DNA from: an uncultured Leucobacter sp.
Lineage (GTDB): Bacteria > Actinomycetota > Actinomycetes > Actinomycetales > Microbacteriaceae
Assembly (NCBI GenBank): GCA_937967375.1
Contig: CALCJF010000033.1
Span: forward strand, 1-64,000
DNA length: 64,000 nucleotides
Direction: 5' to 3'
Part shown: positions 8,078-15,031 of the stretch, one piece after another
Position numbering within the stretch: the first letter of the stretch is position 1
Layout: each line of letters opens with the position of its first letter
The notes under the pieces: generated by a model
What the model saw: only the letters and a program-made list of their open reading frames with translations
Databases searched by the model: none
Told to the model about the DNA's origin: nothing
Position numbers and translations under genes: made by a program

Positions 8078-8653
8078 GTGACGGAGTTTCGGTTCTTTGG
8101 GCGATTTCATCCTGAGCTCAACGGGCCGGACTCGTCAGAGGGCAGTGGAGAAATTAGCGAAGCCGAGGCGAAGCTTCGTTACGGTGACAGGAAGGCACGT
8201 CTTGATATCGTGCCGTTCCCGAACCCCGCTACACGCAAGGTACCCTTTTTCATTCAAGTTGCTACCGCAGAAACTCCGGGTTTTGCGGCATATACCTGCG
8301 ATGAGTCTGGCTTTCCAGCGCTTGAGCAAGCTTGGGCGGCTCAACCTGATGGCAGGTTGTTTTTGCTGCAGATGATTGTGCGTCGCTATGACCTGCGCGA
8401 GTGGATGAGCATTGTTCCGAGAACCAGCGGTGATTGGGACTCTCAAGTGGTGCTGAATTTTAAGCAAGATGGCCGTGTGTTTATGCGGGCGACTGAGCAA
8501 GAGAACGGGCGATTGCTTCCCGACTCGATGAGTGCGCAGACACAAGCTGATTCTCGGTTCTTGTTTCGCGACGTACCTGAGTGGGGGCGGTGGGACGAGT
8601 TGCTTGACTCGCCGGTTGACCTCGAAGATATTGGGTTTCCAGATGCCTCTTGA
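8078..8653 (+). CDS. Unrecognised immunity-like protein, family B copy 2
   Basis: A 191-residue paralog of the gene at 6592, starting at GTG 8078 with an AAAGGGAG ribosome site. Conserved blocks are EFRFFGRFHPELNGPDSS, RLDIVPF, DESGFPALE, PDGRLFLLQ, GDWDSQVVLNF and LFRDVPEWGRWDELL. The inter-block loops vary, as expected for proteins that each recognise a different partner. It ends 72 bases before the insertion element. Function unknown; immunity is inferred from context. Confidence 0.55.
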   Translation: MTEFRFFGRFHPELNGPDSSEGSGEISEAEAKLRYGDRKARLDIVPFPNPATRKVPFFIQVATAETPGFAAYTCDESGFPALEQAWAAQPDGRLFLLQMIVRRYDLREWMSIVPRTSGDWDSQVVLNFKQDGRVFMRATEQENGRLLPDSMSAQTQADSRFLFRDVPEWGRWDELLDSPVDLEDIGFPDAS

Positions 8654-8725
8654 CTCTTTCCCCGGGTTAGATGCCGATCGACTGCGGGAATGCAACGGGC
8701 AGTTTCGGGTGGCAGTGCCGTGGCA

Positions 8726-8751
8726 TGAATCGGCCTGGGAGTATCGGAGGG
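8726..8751 (+). repeat. Insertion-sequence left terminal inverted repeat
   Basis: This begins TGAATCGGCCTG and ends TCGGAGGG. It pairs with the complement of 10051-10076 at 22 of 26 positions. Confidence 0.8.
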
Positions 8752-8756
8752 CCGTG

Positions 8757-9693
8757 TTAGGCAGCAGCGGGCTCGCTGCCCCCTCGTGTTGAATCGTAGT
8801 AGATCTGTTCGTACTCCACCGGTGGAAGATCTCCGATGCTCGAGTGGAGGCGCTCGGTGTTGTACCAGTGCACCCACGACGCGGCCGCTTGCTCGACCTG
8901 TCGCCATCCCTCCCAGACGGGGCGTTCGTGCTCGATGACCTCGGTTTTGAACAGCCCGTCGTGGACTCCATCAGCGCGTTATCGAGCGCGTCACCGACGG
9001 ACCCGATCGATCCGGTAATCCCGGCGTCCTGGAGTTCCTCGGTGAATGCCAACGACGTGTACTGGGCGAGTTATCGGTCGATGCAGCAACCCGGTCGTGG
9101 TGAACCCCCAGGTTCGTGCGCCGGCGGGTGAACAGCGACTGCTCCAGCGCGGACAGCACCAGCGTCGTGGTCTTCGAAGTCATGACCCGCCACCTGAGGA
9201 TGCGGCGGGAGAACACGTCGGTGATGAAGCTGACGTAGCAAAACCCGGCGAGCGTCCACACGTAGGTGAAGTCCGCGACCCACCACTGATCCGGACGCGT
9301 CGGCCAGGACCAGCGCCGCCCTACGTGATCGGGATGTCTCGCCGCTTTCGGGTCGCTCACCGTGGTCACGGTCCGGCGCTTCCCGCGGCGGATCCCGCTG
9401 ATCCCGGCGAGTCGCATGAGCCGCTCCACCTGATCCCGGCCGACCACCATTCCGGCCCGCAGCGCGGCTTTCCAGAGCTTCCGGCGCCCATACAGACGAC
9501 GATTGCGTTTCCAGAGATCGAACAGCTCGTTCGCCGCATACGCGTCCTCGAGATCCCGCTCGCTCGGGCCAAAGCCCCGCGACTGGTGGGCGTAGTAGGT
9601 GGACGGGGCAACTCCGATACCGTGCTCGTTGAGCACGGTCAGGATCGGCCGGGCCCCGAACCGTTCACGGTGTTCACGAATGTAGTCGATCAC
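8757..9693 (-). pseudogene. IS3-family OrfB transposase, frameshifted
   Basis: It starts at GTG 9693, overlapping the OrfA stop. The N-terminal part (MIDYIREHRERFGARPI, then a WVADFTYVWTL stretch with the first catalytic Asp) is intact to about base 9120. The frame then shifts so that the GLLH segment is in a second frame and QYTSLAFTEEL in a third (about 9050-9110). A further single-base loss near 8965 moves the FKTEVIEHERP segment out of frame. The expected C-terminus (YEQIYYDSTRGGSEPAAA) ends at the TAA at 8757-8759. The DDE triad is split across frames, so no active enzyme is expected unless these are sequencing errors. Confidence 0.8.
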
Positions 9694-10019
9694 TGTCCGA
9701 GTTTGCGGTCGAGCTCCGCCGCTGCGGGAAAAGCCGACGCGGTCTTCAGGATCTCGTTCGCACGCTTGAGCTGCGCGTTCTCACGCCGCAACCGGGTGAT
9801 TTCCTCGTTCGCGGGTTCACCGGCTGTCGCGGGCTGGGTGACGCCCTCGCCGAACTCGCGGCGGAGCCATCCTCGCAGCGTGTCGGGGTTCACCCCGATG
9901 AGCTCGCCGATCTCGCGGCGGGCTGCGGCCTGCGAGATCCCGCCCTCGGCGAGACGGTCCTGGTACATGCGGATCGCGCGGGCGCGGGTTTCGTCGTCGT
10001 ACTTCCGTGGTGCTGGCAT
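9690..10019 (-). CDS. IS3-family OrfA (transposase helix-turn-helix subunit)
   Basis: A 109-residue basic protein started at the ATG (MPAPRKYDDETRARAIRMY) nine bases after an AGAGAG site; a GTG two codons earlier is also possible. It has an N-terminal helix-turn-helix (SQAAARREIGELIGVNPDTL) and a C-terminal leucine-zipper-like heptad region (ITRLRRENAQLKRANEILK), both typical of IS3 OrfA. In this family OrfA and OrfB are fused by programmed frameshifting to give the active transposase. OrfB is broken here, so OrfA alone can at most act as a repressor. Confidence 0.85.
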   Translation of the reverse strand: MPAPRKYDDETRARAIRMYQDRLAEGGISQAAARREIGELIGVNPDTLRGWLRREFGEGVTQPATAGEPANEEITRLRRENAQLKRANEILKTASAFPAAAELDRKLGQ

Positions 10020-10050
10020 GATCACATTCTCTCTTTCGTGTTAGATCATG

Positions 10051-10076
10051 CCCTCCGAAAACCTCAGGCCGATTCA
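10051..10076 (-). repeat. Insertion-sequence right terminal inverted repeat
   Basis: Read on the minus strand this starts TGAATCGGCCTGAGG and ends TCGGAGGG. It is the partner of 8726-8751. Confidence 0.8.
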
Positions 10077-10114
10077 CTAACCGTATTGTTGAAACTAGAC
10101 CAAACGGTAGCCAG
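10076..10114 (+). repeat. 39-bp direct repeat, copy 2, abutting the insertion element
   Basis: Identical to 8013-8051. It begins at the last base of the insertion sequence, so the DNA right of the element was originally the region following an ankyrin-type immunity gene. The DNA left of the element follows a family B gene. Confidence 0.85.
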
Positions 10115-10154
10115 TTCGTAGATGCCAGCCTTTGCGAAAGAGTCAAAGTTTTTT

Positions 10155-10359
10155 CCGGAGGTGCAGGAGCGACTACCGGTATTCCCTTAGCTGAAGGAAG
10201 GAGCAGCGTGGTTGAGTTTCGTGTGGTGACTGAGGACGAGTTGCGACCTGTGCTCGATGTTCTGAACTCTCTGGACTGGCCGGTTCCGTATGACGAGTTC
10301 CCTGCGGTGTTTGAGCGGCTTGGCTGGGAGAAGCAGCGCCGACGGGGTGGGGTGACCTC
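10155..10359 (+). repeat. 205-bp perfect direct repeat, copy 2
   Basis: Second copy of the repeat at 5468-5672, offset 4687 bases. It lies just right of the insertion element. Confidence 0.85.
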
Positions 10360-10717
10360 ATTGCCTGTCTCGCTGCGACTCGTATCGGTGGGAGAGCTGG
10401 ACGGCGAGATCTCTTATATTGATTTCCGCATTTCCGATACCTTGCCCGGTACGAGTGCGGAGAACCAGCAGATCGTGAAGGCTGCGTTCCCTGAGGCTGT
10501 TCGAGTGGTTTCTGCCTGTCTGGGCTCGGAGCCGTCGGGCACTCCGTGGGTGGACGAAGGTGTGGTTTGGGATCTGTCCGAGGGGCGCCAGGTTCGACTT
10601 ATTCAGGGGGATGACACCATTAGCCTTGATTATTGGTCGAAACAGATGGCCGATATTGAGCGTCACGAGCAGAGCCACGGCGTCGACCCGTCCAATAACC
10701 TTGCGGATCGGGAATAG
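10208..10717 (+). CDS. DUF6301-like immunity paralog 5
   Basis: A 169-residue protein started at GTG 10208 after GAAGGAAGGAG, identical in leader and first ~50 codons to paralog 3. The centre (GELDGEISYIDFRISDT) partly follows copy 3. The region around WVDEGVVWDLSEGRQVRLIQGDD resembles copies 1 and 2 more closely, and the final SNNLADRE tail matches copy 2. It therefore looks like a mosaic of the other copies. Presumed immunity protein without a cognate toxin beside it. Confidence 0.7.
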   Translation: MVEFRVVTEDELRPVLDVLNSLDWPVPYDEFPAVFERLGWEKQRRRGGVTSLPVSLRLVSVGELDGEISYIDFRISDTLPGTSAENQQIVKAAFPEAVRVVSACLGSEPSGTPWVDEGVVWDLSEGRQVRLIQGDDTISLDYWSKQMADIERHEQSHGVDPSNNLADRE

Positions 10718-10846
10718 CTCGTTGGTGAGACCCGGCCTTGGGACGGTTCACCACCGGCCAGGGGGGATCGTGACAGCGCCGCAGGTGCCATTACGTTCTC
10801 AACGGAATCAGGGTTGACTTCTGAGAACAGGTTTTCGAGGCGCGTG

Positions 10847-10862
10847 GTGGCTGGCTAGCCAC
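10847..10862. promoter_or_regulatory. Palindrome upstream of the Fic gene
   Basis: GTGGCT and AGCCAC flank a GGCT centre, and a TAGACT hexamer (-10-like) follows at 10865-10870. This may be an operator over the fic promoter or a small terminator. No regulator gene is adjacent. Confidence 0.35.
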
Positions 10863-10894
10863 GAATAGACTGACTTCACGTGGAAGGAGCGCGC

Positions 10895-11629
10895 GTGTCG
10901 AACGAAGAGTACGAGATCGACGCAGCACGGTTTGCTCAGACGCTGCGCGAGCAACGCTCGATGCAGCTCAAAGGTGGGCTCTATCACCTGACCCAGATTC
11001 AAATGGCGTACAACACCAACCGAATCGAGGGCAGCCGACTGAGCGAGCAACAGACTCGCTACCTGTACGAAACGCGGACAATCACCGGCGATGCTCTCGT
11101 CGACGATGTCGTCGAGACCACGAACCACTTCCGCGCATTCGATGCGATGCTCGACCACGTGGGCAACCCCATCACCGCTGACACTCTGAAGAACTACCAC
11201 CGAATCCTCAAGTCAGGCACCTCTGACAGCGGGAAGGAATGGTTCGCGGTAGGCGACTGGAAGCAGGTAGCGAACGCTGTCGGACAGATCGAGACTACTC
11301 CGCCAGATGTGGTCGACGAGGCGATCGCGCGCCTGCTCACGAAGACCCCAGATCGCCTGTCGTTCGCGGAGATCTGCGACTTCCATGTTGAGTTTGAGAG
11401 GATCCACCCGTTCCAGGATGGCAACGGCAGAGTCGGCCGTCTGGTGATGTTCGAGCAGTGCCTTGCAAACGACATCATGCCGTTCATCGTGCTCGATGAC
11501 GACAAGGCGTTCTACTACCGCGGCCTCGACCAGTACGACGAAACGCCCGGGTTCCTCACCGAAACATTCCGAAAAGCACAGGACGACTATTACTCGAGGT
11601 ACAGCAAGTTCGTTCCGAGGCGTGGTTAG
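10895..11629 (+). CDS. Fic-domain protein, autoinhibited class II type
   Basis: A 244-residue protein; GTG 10895 is chosen over GTG 10880 because the GGAAGGA ribosome site lies between them. The Fic core HPFQDGNGRVGR (residues 171-182) has every residue of the H-x-F-x-[DE]-G-N-G-R-x-x-R motif, with catalytic His171. Residues 41-46 (TNRIEG) match the inhibitory (S/T)xxxE(G/N) helix, here N-terminal to the Fic domain, which defines class II. Such enzymes usually transfer AMP to a protein hydroxyl, and the inhibitory Glu blocks ATP positioning. It lies between the immunity array and the secretion locus. It may be a housekeeping-type AMPylator or a captured effector; there is no export signal. 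Confidence 0.85.
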   Translation: MSNEEYEIDAARFAQTLREQRSMQLKGGLYHLTQIQMAYNTNRIEGSRLSEQQTRYLYETRTITGDALVDDVVETTNHFRAFDAMLDHVGNPITADTLKNYHRILKSGTSDSGKEWFAVGDWKQVANAVGQIETTPPDVVDEAIARLLTKTPDRLSFAEICDFHVEFERIHPFQDGNGRVGRLVMFEQCLANDIMPFIVLDDDKAFYYRGLDQYDETPGFLTETFRKAQDDYYSRYSKFVPRRG

Positions 11630-11698
11630 AAAGGCGCCGCAGGGGAGACCGCTGCTCGGCGATGAAGACGCTCGACGATTTTAGATAGTCTGGTGTCT

Positions 11699-12400
11699 AT
11701 GGCCGCAGTGCATGCCCCCCAGGCCGCGCCACGTCAATCAGCGAGACTATTTTCAGCCGTGATTGACGCGTTCGCGGTATTTCTCGTTGCCGTGATCGTC
11801 CTCTTGCTTGCCCCGGCTTGGTCTTGGGCGTGGGCGCTCTGCGCTGTCGTTCTCTCTGCTGCCGCACTACTTATCTGGCGGGGGCTTCTCGGCGGCAGCA
11901 TCGGCAACGCCCTGCTGCGACTGCGCAGCATCGACCGGCTCTCGGGGCTCCCATCGTTTCGCTTCTTCACCGGGCACACGAACGTGACGCGCGGCACGGC
12001 AGCCGACCCATTTGCGTTGGCCCCTCGCCCGCTGTCGATCGCGGCACCGGTGCAGGAGGATCCTCTCCCTGAAACCGTGCATGCCCACCTTCGGCTTCTC
12101 GTCGATGACGGCACCATGCACATTATTCATCACGCGGCCATCATTGGTCGCAACCCGCTCGCCCCGCCGGACCAGCGGTTCGCGCTCATCGCCGTGCCAG
12201 ACCTCACCCGCACCATTTCGAAATCTCACCTCGCCGTTGAGGTCGGGGAGCACGGAGTGTCGGTGACCGACCTCAGGTCTGCCAACGGCACCTGGGTGCT
12301 CGGCAGCGACGAGCCGCTGACCCCGGGCCAGCCGATGACCGTGCAGTGGGGGTCAACCCTGCTGCTCGGCGAGCGCCAGTTCTTTCTGGAGCGTGGGTAG
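11699..12400 (+). CDS. FHA-domain membrane protein of the type VII-like locus
   Basis: A 233-residue protein started at ATG 11699, seven bases after a TAGTCT hexamer, consistent with a leaderless transcript (GTG 11693 is the alternative). Residues ~15-70 form two to three membrane segments, resembling a shortened RDD domain. The C-terminal ~95 residues are a forkhead-associated domain: IIGRNP, then SKSHLAVE, then DLRSANGTW, carrying the conserved Arg, Ser, His and Asn-Gly. FHA domains bind phosphothreonine peptides. In type VII systems FHA proteins or FHA domains of EssC/EccC link secretion to Ser/Thr kinases. It is the first gene of the secretion operon. Confidence 0.75.
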   Translation: MAAVHAPQAAPRQSARLFSAVIDAFAVFLVAVIVLLLAPAWSWAWALCAVVLSAAALLIWRGLLGGSIGNALLRLRSIDRLSGLPSFRFFTGHTNVTRGTAADPFALAPRPLSIAAPVQEDPLPETVHAHLRLLVDDGTMHIIHHAAIIGRNPLAPPDQRFALIAVPDLTRTISKSHLAVEVGEHGVSVTDLRSANGTWVLGSDEPLTPGQPMTVQWGSTLLLGERQFFLERG

Positions 12401-12408
12401 GAAACAGC

Positions 12409-12933
12409 ATGATCGACTACGACCAGATACTCATCGAGTCGTCGCGGGTGCATCGCGACCGACTCAACGCGGCCTTCGTGCACGGCGAGCAGGCCGACCG
12501 GCGACCCGTGAACAACAACCTGCGGCGGCTCATGGGTTCGGTGATCCTCGGCGCCGTAATCTGTGCGGTCTGCCTCGGCACCGGTTTCGTGTTGAATATT
12601 CTGCAGACGCAGAAAGAGACCGCAGCCCTCACCTCGTTTCGCCAGGCAATCGCATCGAACCCGATTCCCGAGGGCGACGGCCTGGTGAGAGACGAGAGCA
12701 CCGGCTATCTGCTCGATACGAACACCCAGCGGCTCATCGACCCTCGAACGGGATTCGTGGTCGACCCGGCCACCGGCCTTGCGACCGACAAGCAAGGGCG
12801 CACGGTCGACCCGCGCACCGGATGGTTCGTCGACCCCGCGACCGGAAACTACACCGACCCGAACTCGGGCATCACGATCGACCCCGAGACGCTGCAGGTC
12901 GTCGACCCAGCCAAAGATGAGAGCGAACGATGA
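12409..12933 (+). CDS. Single-pass protein with VDP-TG repeats (short EccB-like?)
   Basis: A 174-residue protein started at ATG 12409; the open frame begins earlier inside the previous gene, without support. A ~40-residue cytoplasmic N-terminus with RVHRDRL and NNLRRLM precedes one membrane helix (about residues 43-65). The extracytoplasmic part ends in ~11-residue repeats built on Val/Ile-Asp-Pro-x-Thr/Ser-Gly (for example VDPATGLATD and VDPRTGWFVD). EccB proteins have the same topology: short cytosolic segment, one helix, long external repeat domain. This could be a reduced analogue, which is inference. It overlaps the EccD-like gene by 4 bases. Confidence 0.55.
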   Translation: MIDYDQILIESSRVHRDRLNAAFVHGEQADRRPVNNNLRRLMGSVILGAVICAVCLGTGFVLNILQTQKETAALTSFRQAIASNPIPEGDGLVRDESTGYLLDTNTQRLIDPRTGFVVDPATGLATDKQGRTVDPRTGWFVDPATGNYTDPNSGITIDPETLQVVDPAKDESER

Positions 12934-14273
12934 ACCAGTACCTGAGGCTCACCGTGATCGGCACGCGCCGCAAAGCTGACCTCGCCCTGCCGAGCGACCA
13001 CCCGATTGAAGAACTGCTGCCCGAGATCGTCGCGCTGCTCGAAGAGCCGCCTTCGGGCGGGTCGCCGCAGGCGCTCACCACCCTCATCGGGTCTCCCATC
13101 GATTCGCGTACGACGTTCGCCGATCAGGGGGTGGTGAGCGGGGCGGTGCTTCGCTTGCTTCCCCTCGATGCGGCTCCGCAGCCGCCAGACGTCGCCGAGG
13201 TGACCGAGGCCGTCGCAGACGCCTCGACGAAGCGCCCCGATCGCTGGACACCGGCGCTCACCGCGATTGCCCTCGGGGTGGTCGTGGCTCTACTCTCGGC
13301 TGTGACGCTTGGCGCGATGCCGCTCGTTCCGGGTGCGGCTATCGCGGTATCGGCGTTTGTTTTCGTGCTGGGGAGCGTGCTCGGTTCAGTGGCCGCGCGC
13401 CGCGGTGGGCCCGCCAGTGTGAGCGCGCTCTTCGGGCTCGGGGCGGGTGCGGCACTGCCGCTCGCCGGCGGTATCGCGGCGGCGAGCATGATCGGCACTG
13501 CGCACGATGCGGCGATCGGCGCTGGGCTGCCTTCGCCGACCACAGCGGGGTTTGCGTGGGCTCTGATCTGGGTGTGCGCGGCCATCGTGTTCGGGATCGG
13601 TGCGCGAAGACGCGGCGTGATCGGCGGTGCGGTGTTCGCCCTGCTCACCTGTGCTGTGATCGGCGCAGTCATCTTCTGGCCGATGGCGGCGACCTCGATC
13701 GTGGCCGTGGCAGGGGTGTTCGCCGCAGCGGCTCTCGGCTTCGCACCCTCCCTCGCGCTCAGCACTGCGGGAGTCGCCCGGTTCGACGACGCCGCCATCG
13801 ACGAAGAGACCGTCAGGCGCAGCGACGTCGCCCCCGCGATCACCGCGGCCTTCTCTGCGCACACCGCGATCGCCCTCGCCCTTGCCCTGCCCATCGCCGC
13901 TGCCACGCTCTTCCTGAGCCTCGGCGGGCCGTGGTCGCTCGGGCTCGCCGCGGCACTCGCGCTCTTCACGCTGCTGCGCGCGAGGCTGTTCCCGCTTGCC
14001 GTGGCGCGCGTCGCACTGTTGCTCGCGGGCGGGCTCCCGGCGATCCTCTGGCTCATCTCTTCGCCCGTGCTCGGCACCAGCTGGCGAATCGCGATCGCAG
14101 CAGTCGCCTGCCTCGCCTTTCTTCTTGCTGCAGTGCTCCCGTTCTCGGCGGCAGCGCAAGCGCGCTTTCGGCGGCTGCTCGGCACGATCGAAGCACTCAC
14201 GGTGATCACCATGGTGCCCTTGATTCTCGGAGTGCTCGGGCTCTTCGGTCAGCTGCTGGGAGCGTTCTCGTGA
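12930..14273 (+). CDS. EccD-like type VII secretion integral membrane protein
   Basis: A 447-residue protein starting in an ATGA overlap with the previous gene. Residues 1-80 (LRLTVIGTRRKADLALP to VVSGAVLRLLP) fit the ubiquitin-like YukD/EccD cytosolic domain. From about residue 105 the protein is almost entirely membrane segments, about 11 by inspection, with short polar loops. EccD forms the membrane vestibule of type VII secretion complexes. Length and domain order agree with the family. It is followed by a GTGA overlap with the MinD-like gene, so translation is probably coupled. Confidence 0.8.
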   Translation: MNQYLRLTVIGTRRKADLALPSDHPIEELLPEIVALLEEPPSGGSPQALTTLIGSPIDSRTTFADQGVVSGAVLRLLPLDAAPQPPDVAEVTEAVADASTKRPDRWTPALTAIALGVVVALLSAVTLGAMPLVPGAAIAVSAFVFVLGSVLGSVAARRGGPASVSALFGLGAGAALPLAGGIAAASMIGTAHDAAIGAGLPSPTTAGFAWALIWVCAAIVFGIGARRRGVIGGAVFALLTCAVIGAVIFWPMAATSIVAVAGVFAAAALGFAPSLALSTAGVARFDDAAIDEETVRRSDVAPAITAAFSAHTAIALALALPIAAATLFLSLGGPWSLGLAAALALFTLLRARLFPLAVARVALLLAGGLPAILWLISSPVLGTSWRIAIAAVACLAFLLAAVLPFSAAAQARFRRLLGTIEALTVITMVPLILGVLGLFGQLLGAFS

Positions 14274-15031
14274 GTCGTCTTGGGCGCACGCTGCAGCTGC
14301 TCACCGCAGAGCGCCAGGATCGCCTCGTTGCTGCAGAGCAGGCGCTGAGGTCACCGCTTCCGGTGATTCGACGAGTCGCGTTTGCCTCGCTTGCGGGCGG
14401 CAACGGGTGTTCGACAGTTGCGAGTAGGATCGCCACCACGCTTGCCTCGCGGCGCGCGGGTGGGGTGCTGCTTGTGCTCGCCTCGGGCGAGCATCACCGG
14501 GCCGAGCAGCTCGCGGCCGAGGGCGGCCGGCACCATTCGGCACGCGGGATCGAGACGATCGCCTTGCCCGACCCCGTCTGGCCGAGCGGCATCGACAACT
14601 GGCGCACGCACACCGAAGAGCAGCACCGGGCCCACGAGCTCACCCTCACCGACTGGGGCAAGCTGCCGACCGCACAGTTGTTCGCGGTTGCCGCTCACTC
14701 GCACCTGGTCTGCCTCACGACCACCACCGAGCGCGGCGCCGTGCAGCGAACGCTCGACGTGGCGGGTGCGCTCACCGAGGCAGGAACACAGACGCTGATC
14801 GTTGCAAGCTCAGTGCGAGGGCGCGCGAGGCTCGGCGCGCGGCGCATGGTCGCGGCGCTGCCCATGCCCGCCCAGATGATGCCCTTCGACCCGAACGCGC
14901 GGCTCGTGGCCGGTGCGACCGTCAACTCGGCATCGCAGCTCGCCCTCGCCGAACTCGGCAGCGAGATCGTAGCGGCATGCGCTCGGGCGAACAGCCCCGC
15001 GACGAGTCAGCAGATGGCGGTGGCCCGATGA
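14270..15031 (+). CDS. MinD/ParA-like protein with degenerate P-loop (copy 1)
   Basis: A 253-residue protein started at GTG 14270, overlapping the EccD-like stop. Residues 36-50 form a strand-loop-helix like the deviant Walker A of MinD/ParA proteins. The loop reads A-G-G-N-G-C-S-T (42-49), with the signature lysine replaced by Ala and the catalytic lysine by Cys. ATP hydrolysis is therefore unlikely. The rest keeps an alternating hydrophobic strand pattern typical of the fold (VAAHSHLVCLTTTTE, then TLIVASSVRG). MinD-like proteins such as EspI occur in mycobacterial ESX loci. Here it lies directly before the EccC-like gene and probably acts as a scaffold; that role is inferred. Confidence 0.6.
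   Translation: MSRLGRTLQLLTAERQDRLVAAEQALRSPLPVIRRVAFASLAGGNGCSTVASRIATTLASRRAGGVLLVLASGEHHRAEQLAAEGGRHHSARGIETIALPDPVWPSGIDNWRTHTEEQHRAHELTLTDWGKLPTAQLFAVAAHSHLVCLTTTTERGAVQRTLDVAGALTEAGTQTLIVASSVRGRARLGARRMVAALPMPAQMMPFDPNARLVAGATVNSASQLALAELGSEIVAACARANSPATSQQMAVAR

Larger units (their letters stand above)
8726..10076 (-). mobile_element. IS3-family insertion sequence (decayed), ~1.35 kb
   Basis: The element is bounded by 26-bp imperfect inverted repeats (8726-8751 and 10051-10076) that both start TGAATCGGCCTG on their outer ends and agree at 22 of 26 positions. Inside are an OrfA with helix-turn-helix and leucine-zipper features and an OrfB with DDE integrase sequence, both on the minus strand and overlapping by GTGA, the IS3 arrangement. 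OrfB is broken by at least three frameshifts, so the copy is probably inactive. The bases flanking the two ends differ (GGCA on the left, CTAA on the right), so no target-site duplication is visible. Confidence 0.85.

Noticed and set aside
8722..10080. Target-site duplication around the insertion element
   Set aside because: The 3-5 bases outside the two inverted repeats do not match, so none was recorded.
12930..14273. Reading the EccD-like gene as an unrelated transporter
   Set aside because: The ubiquitin-like N-terminus, ~11 helices and position directly before an EccC-like ATPase fit EccD better.
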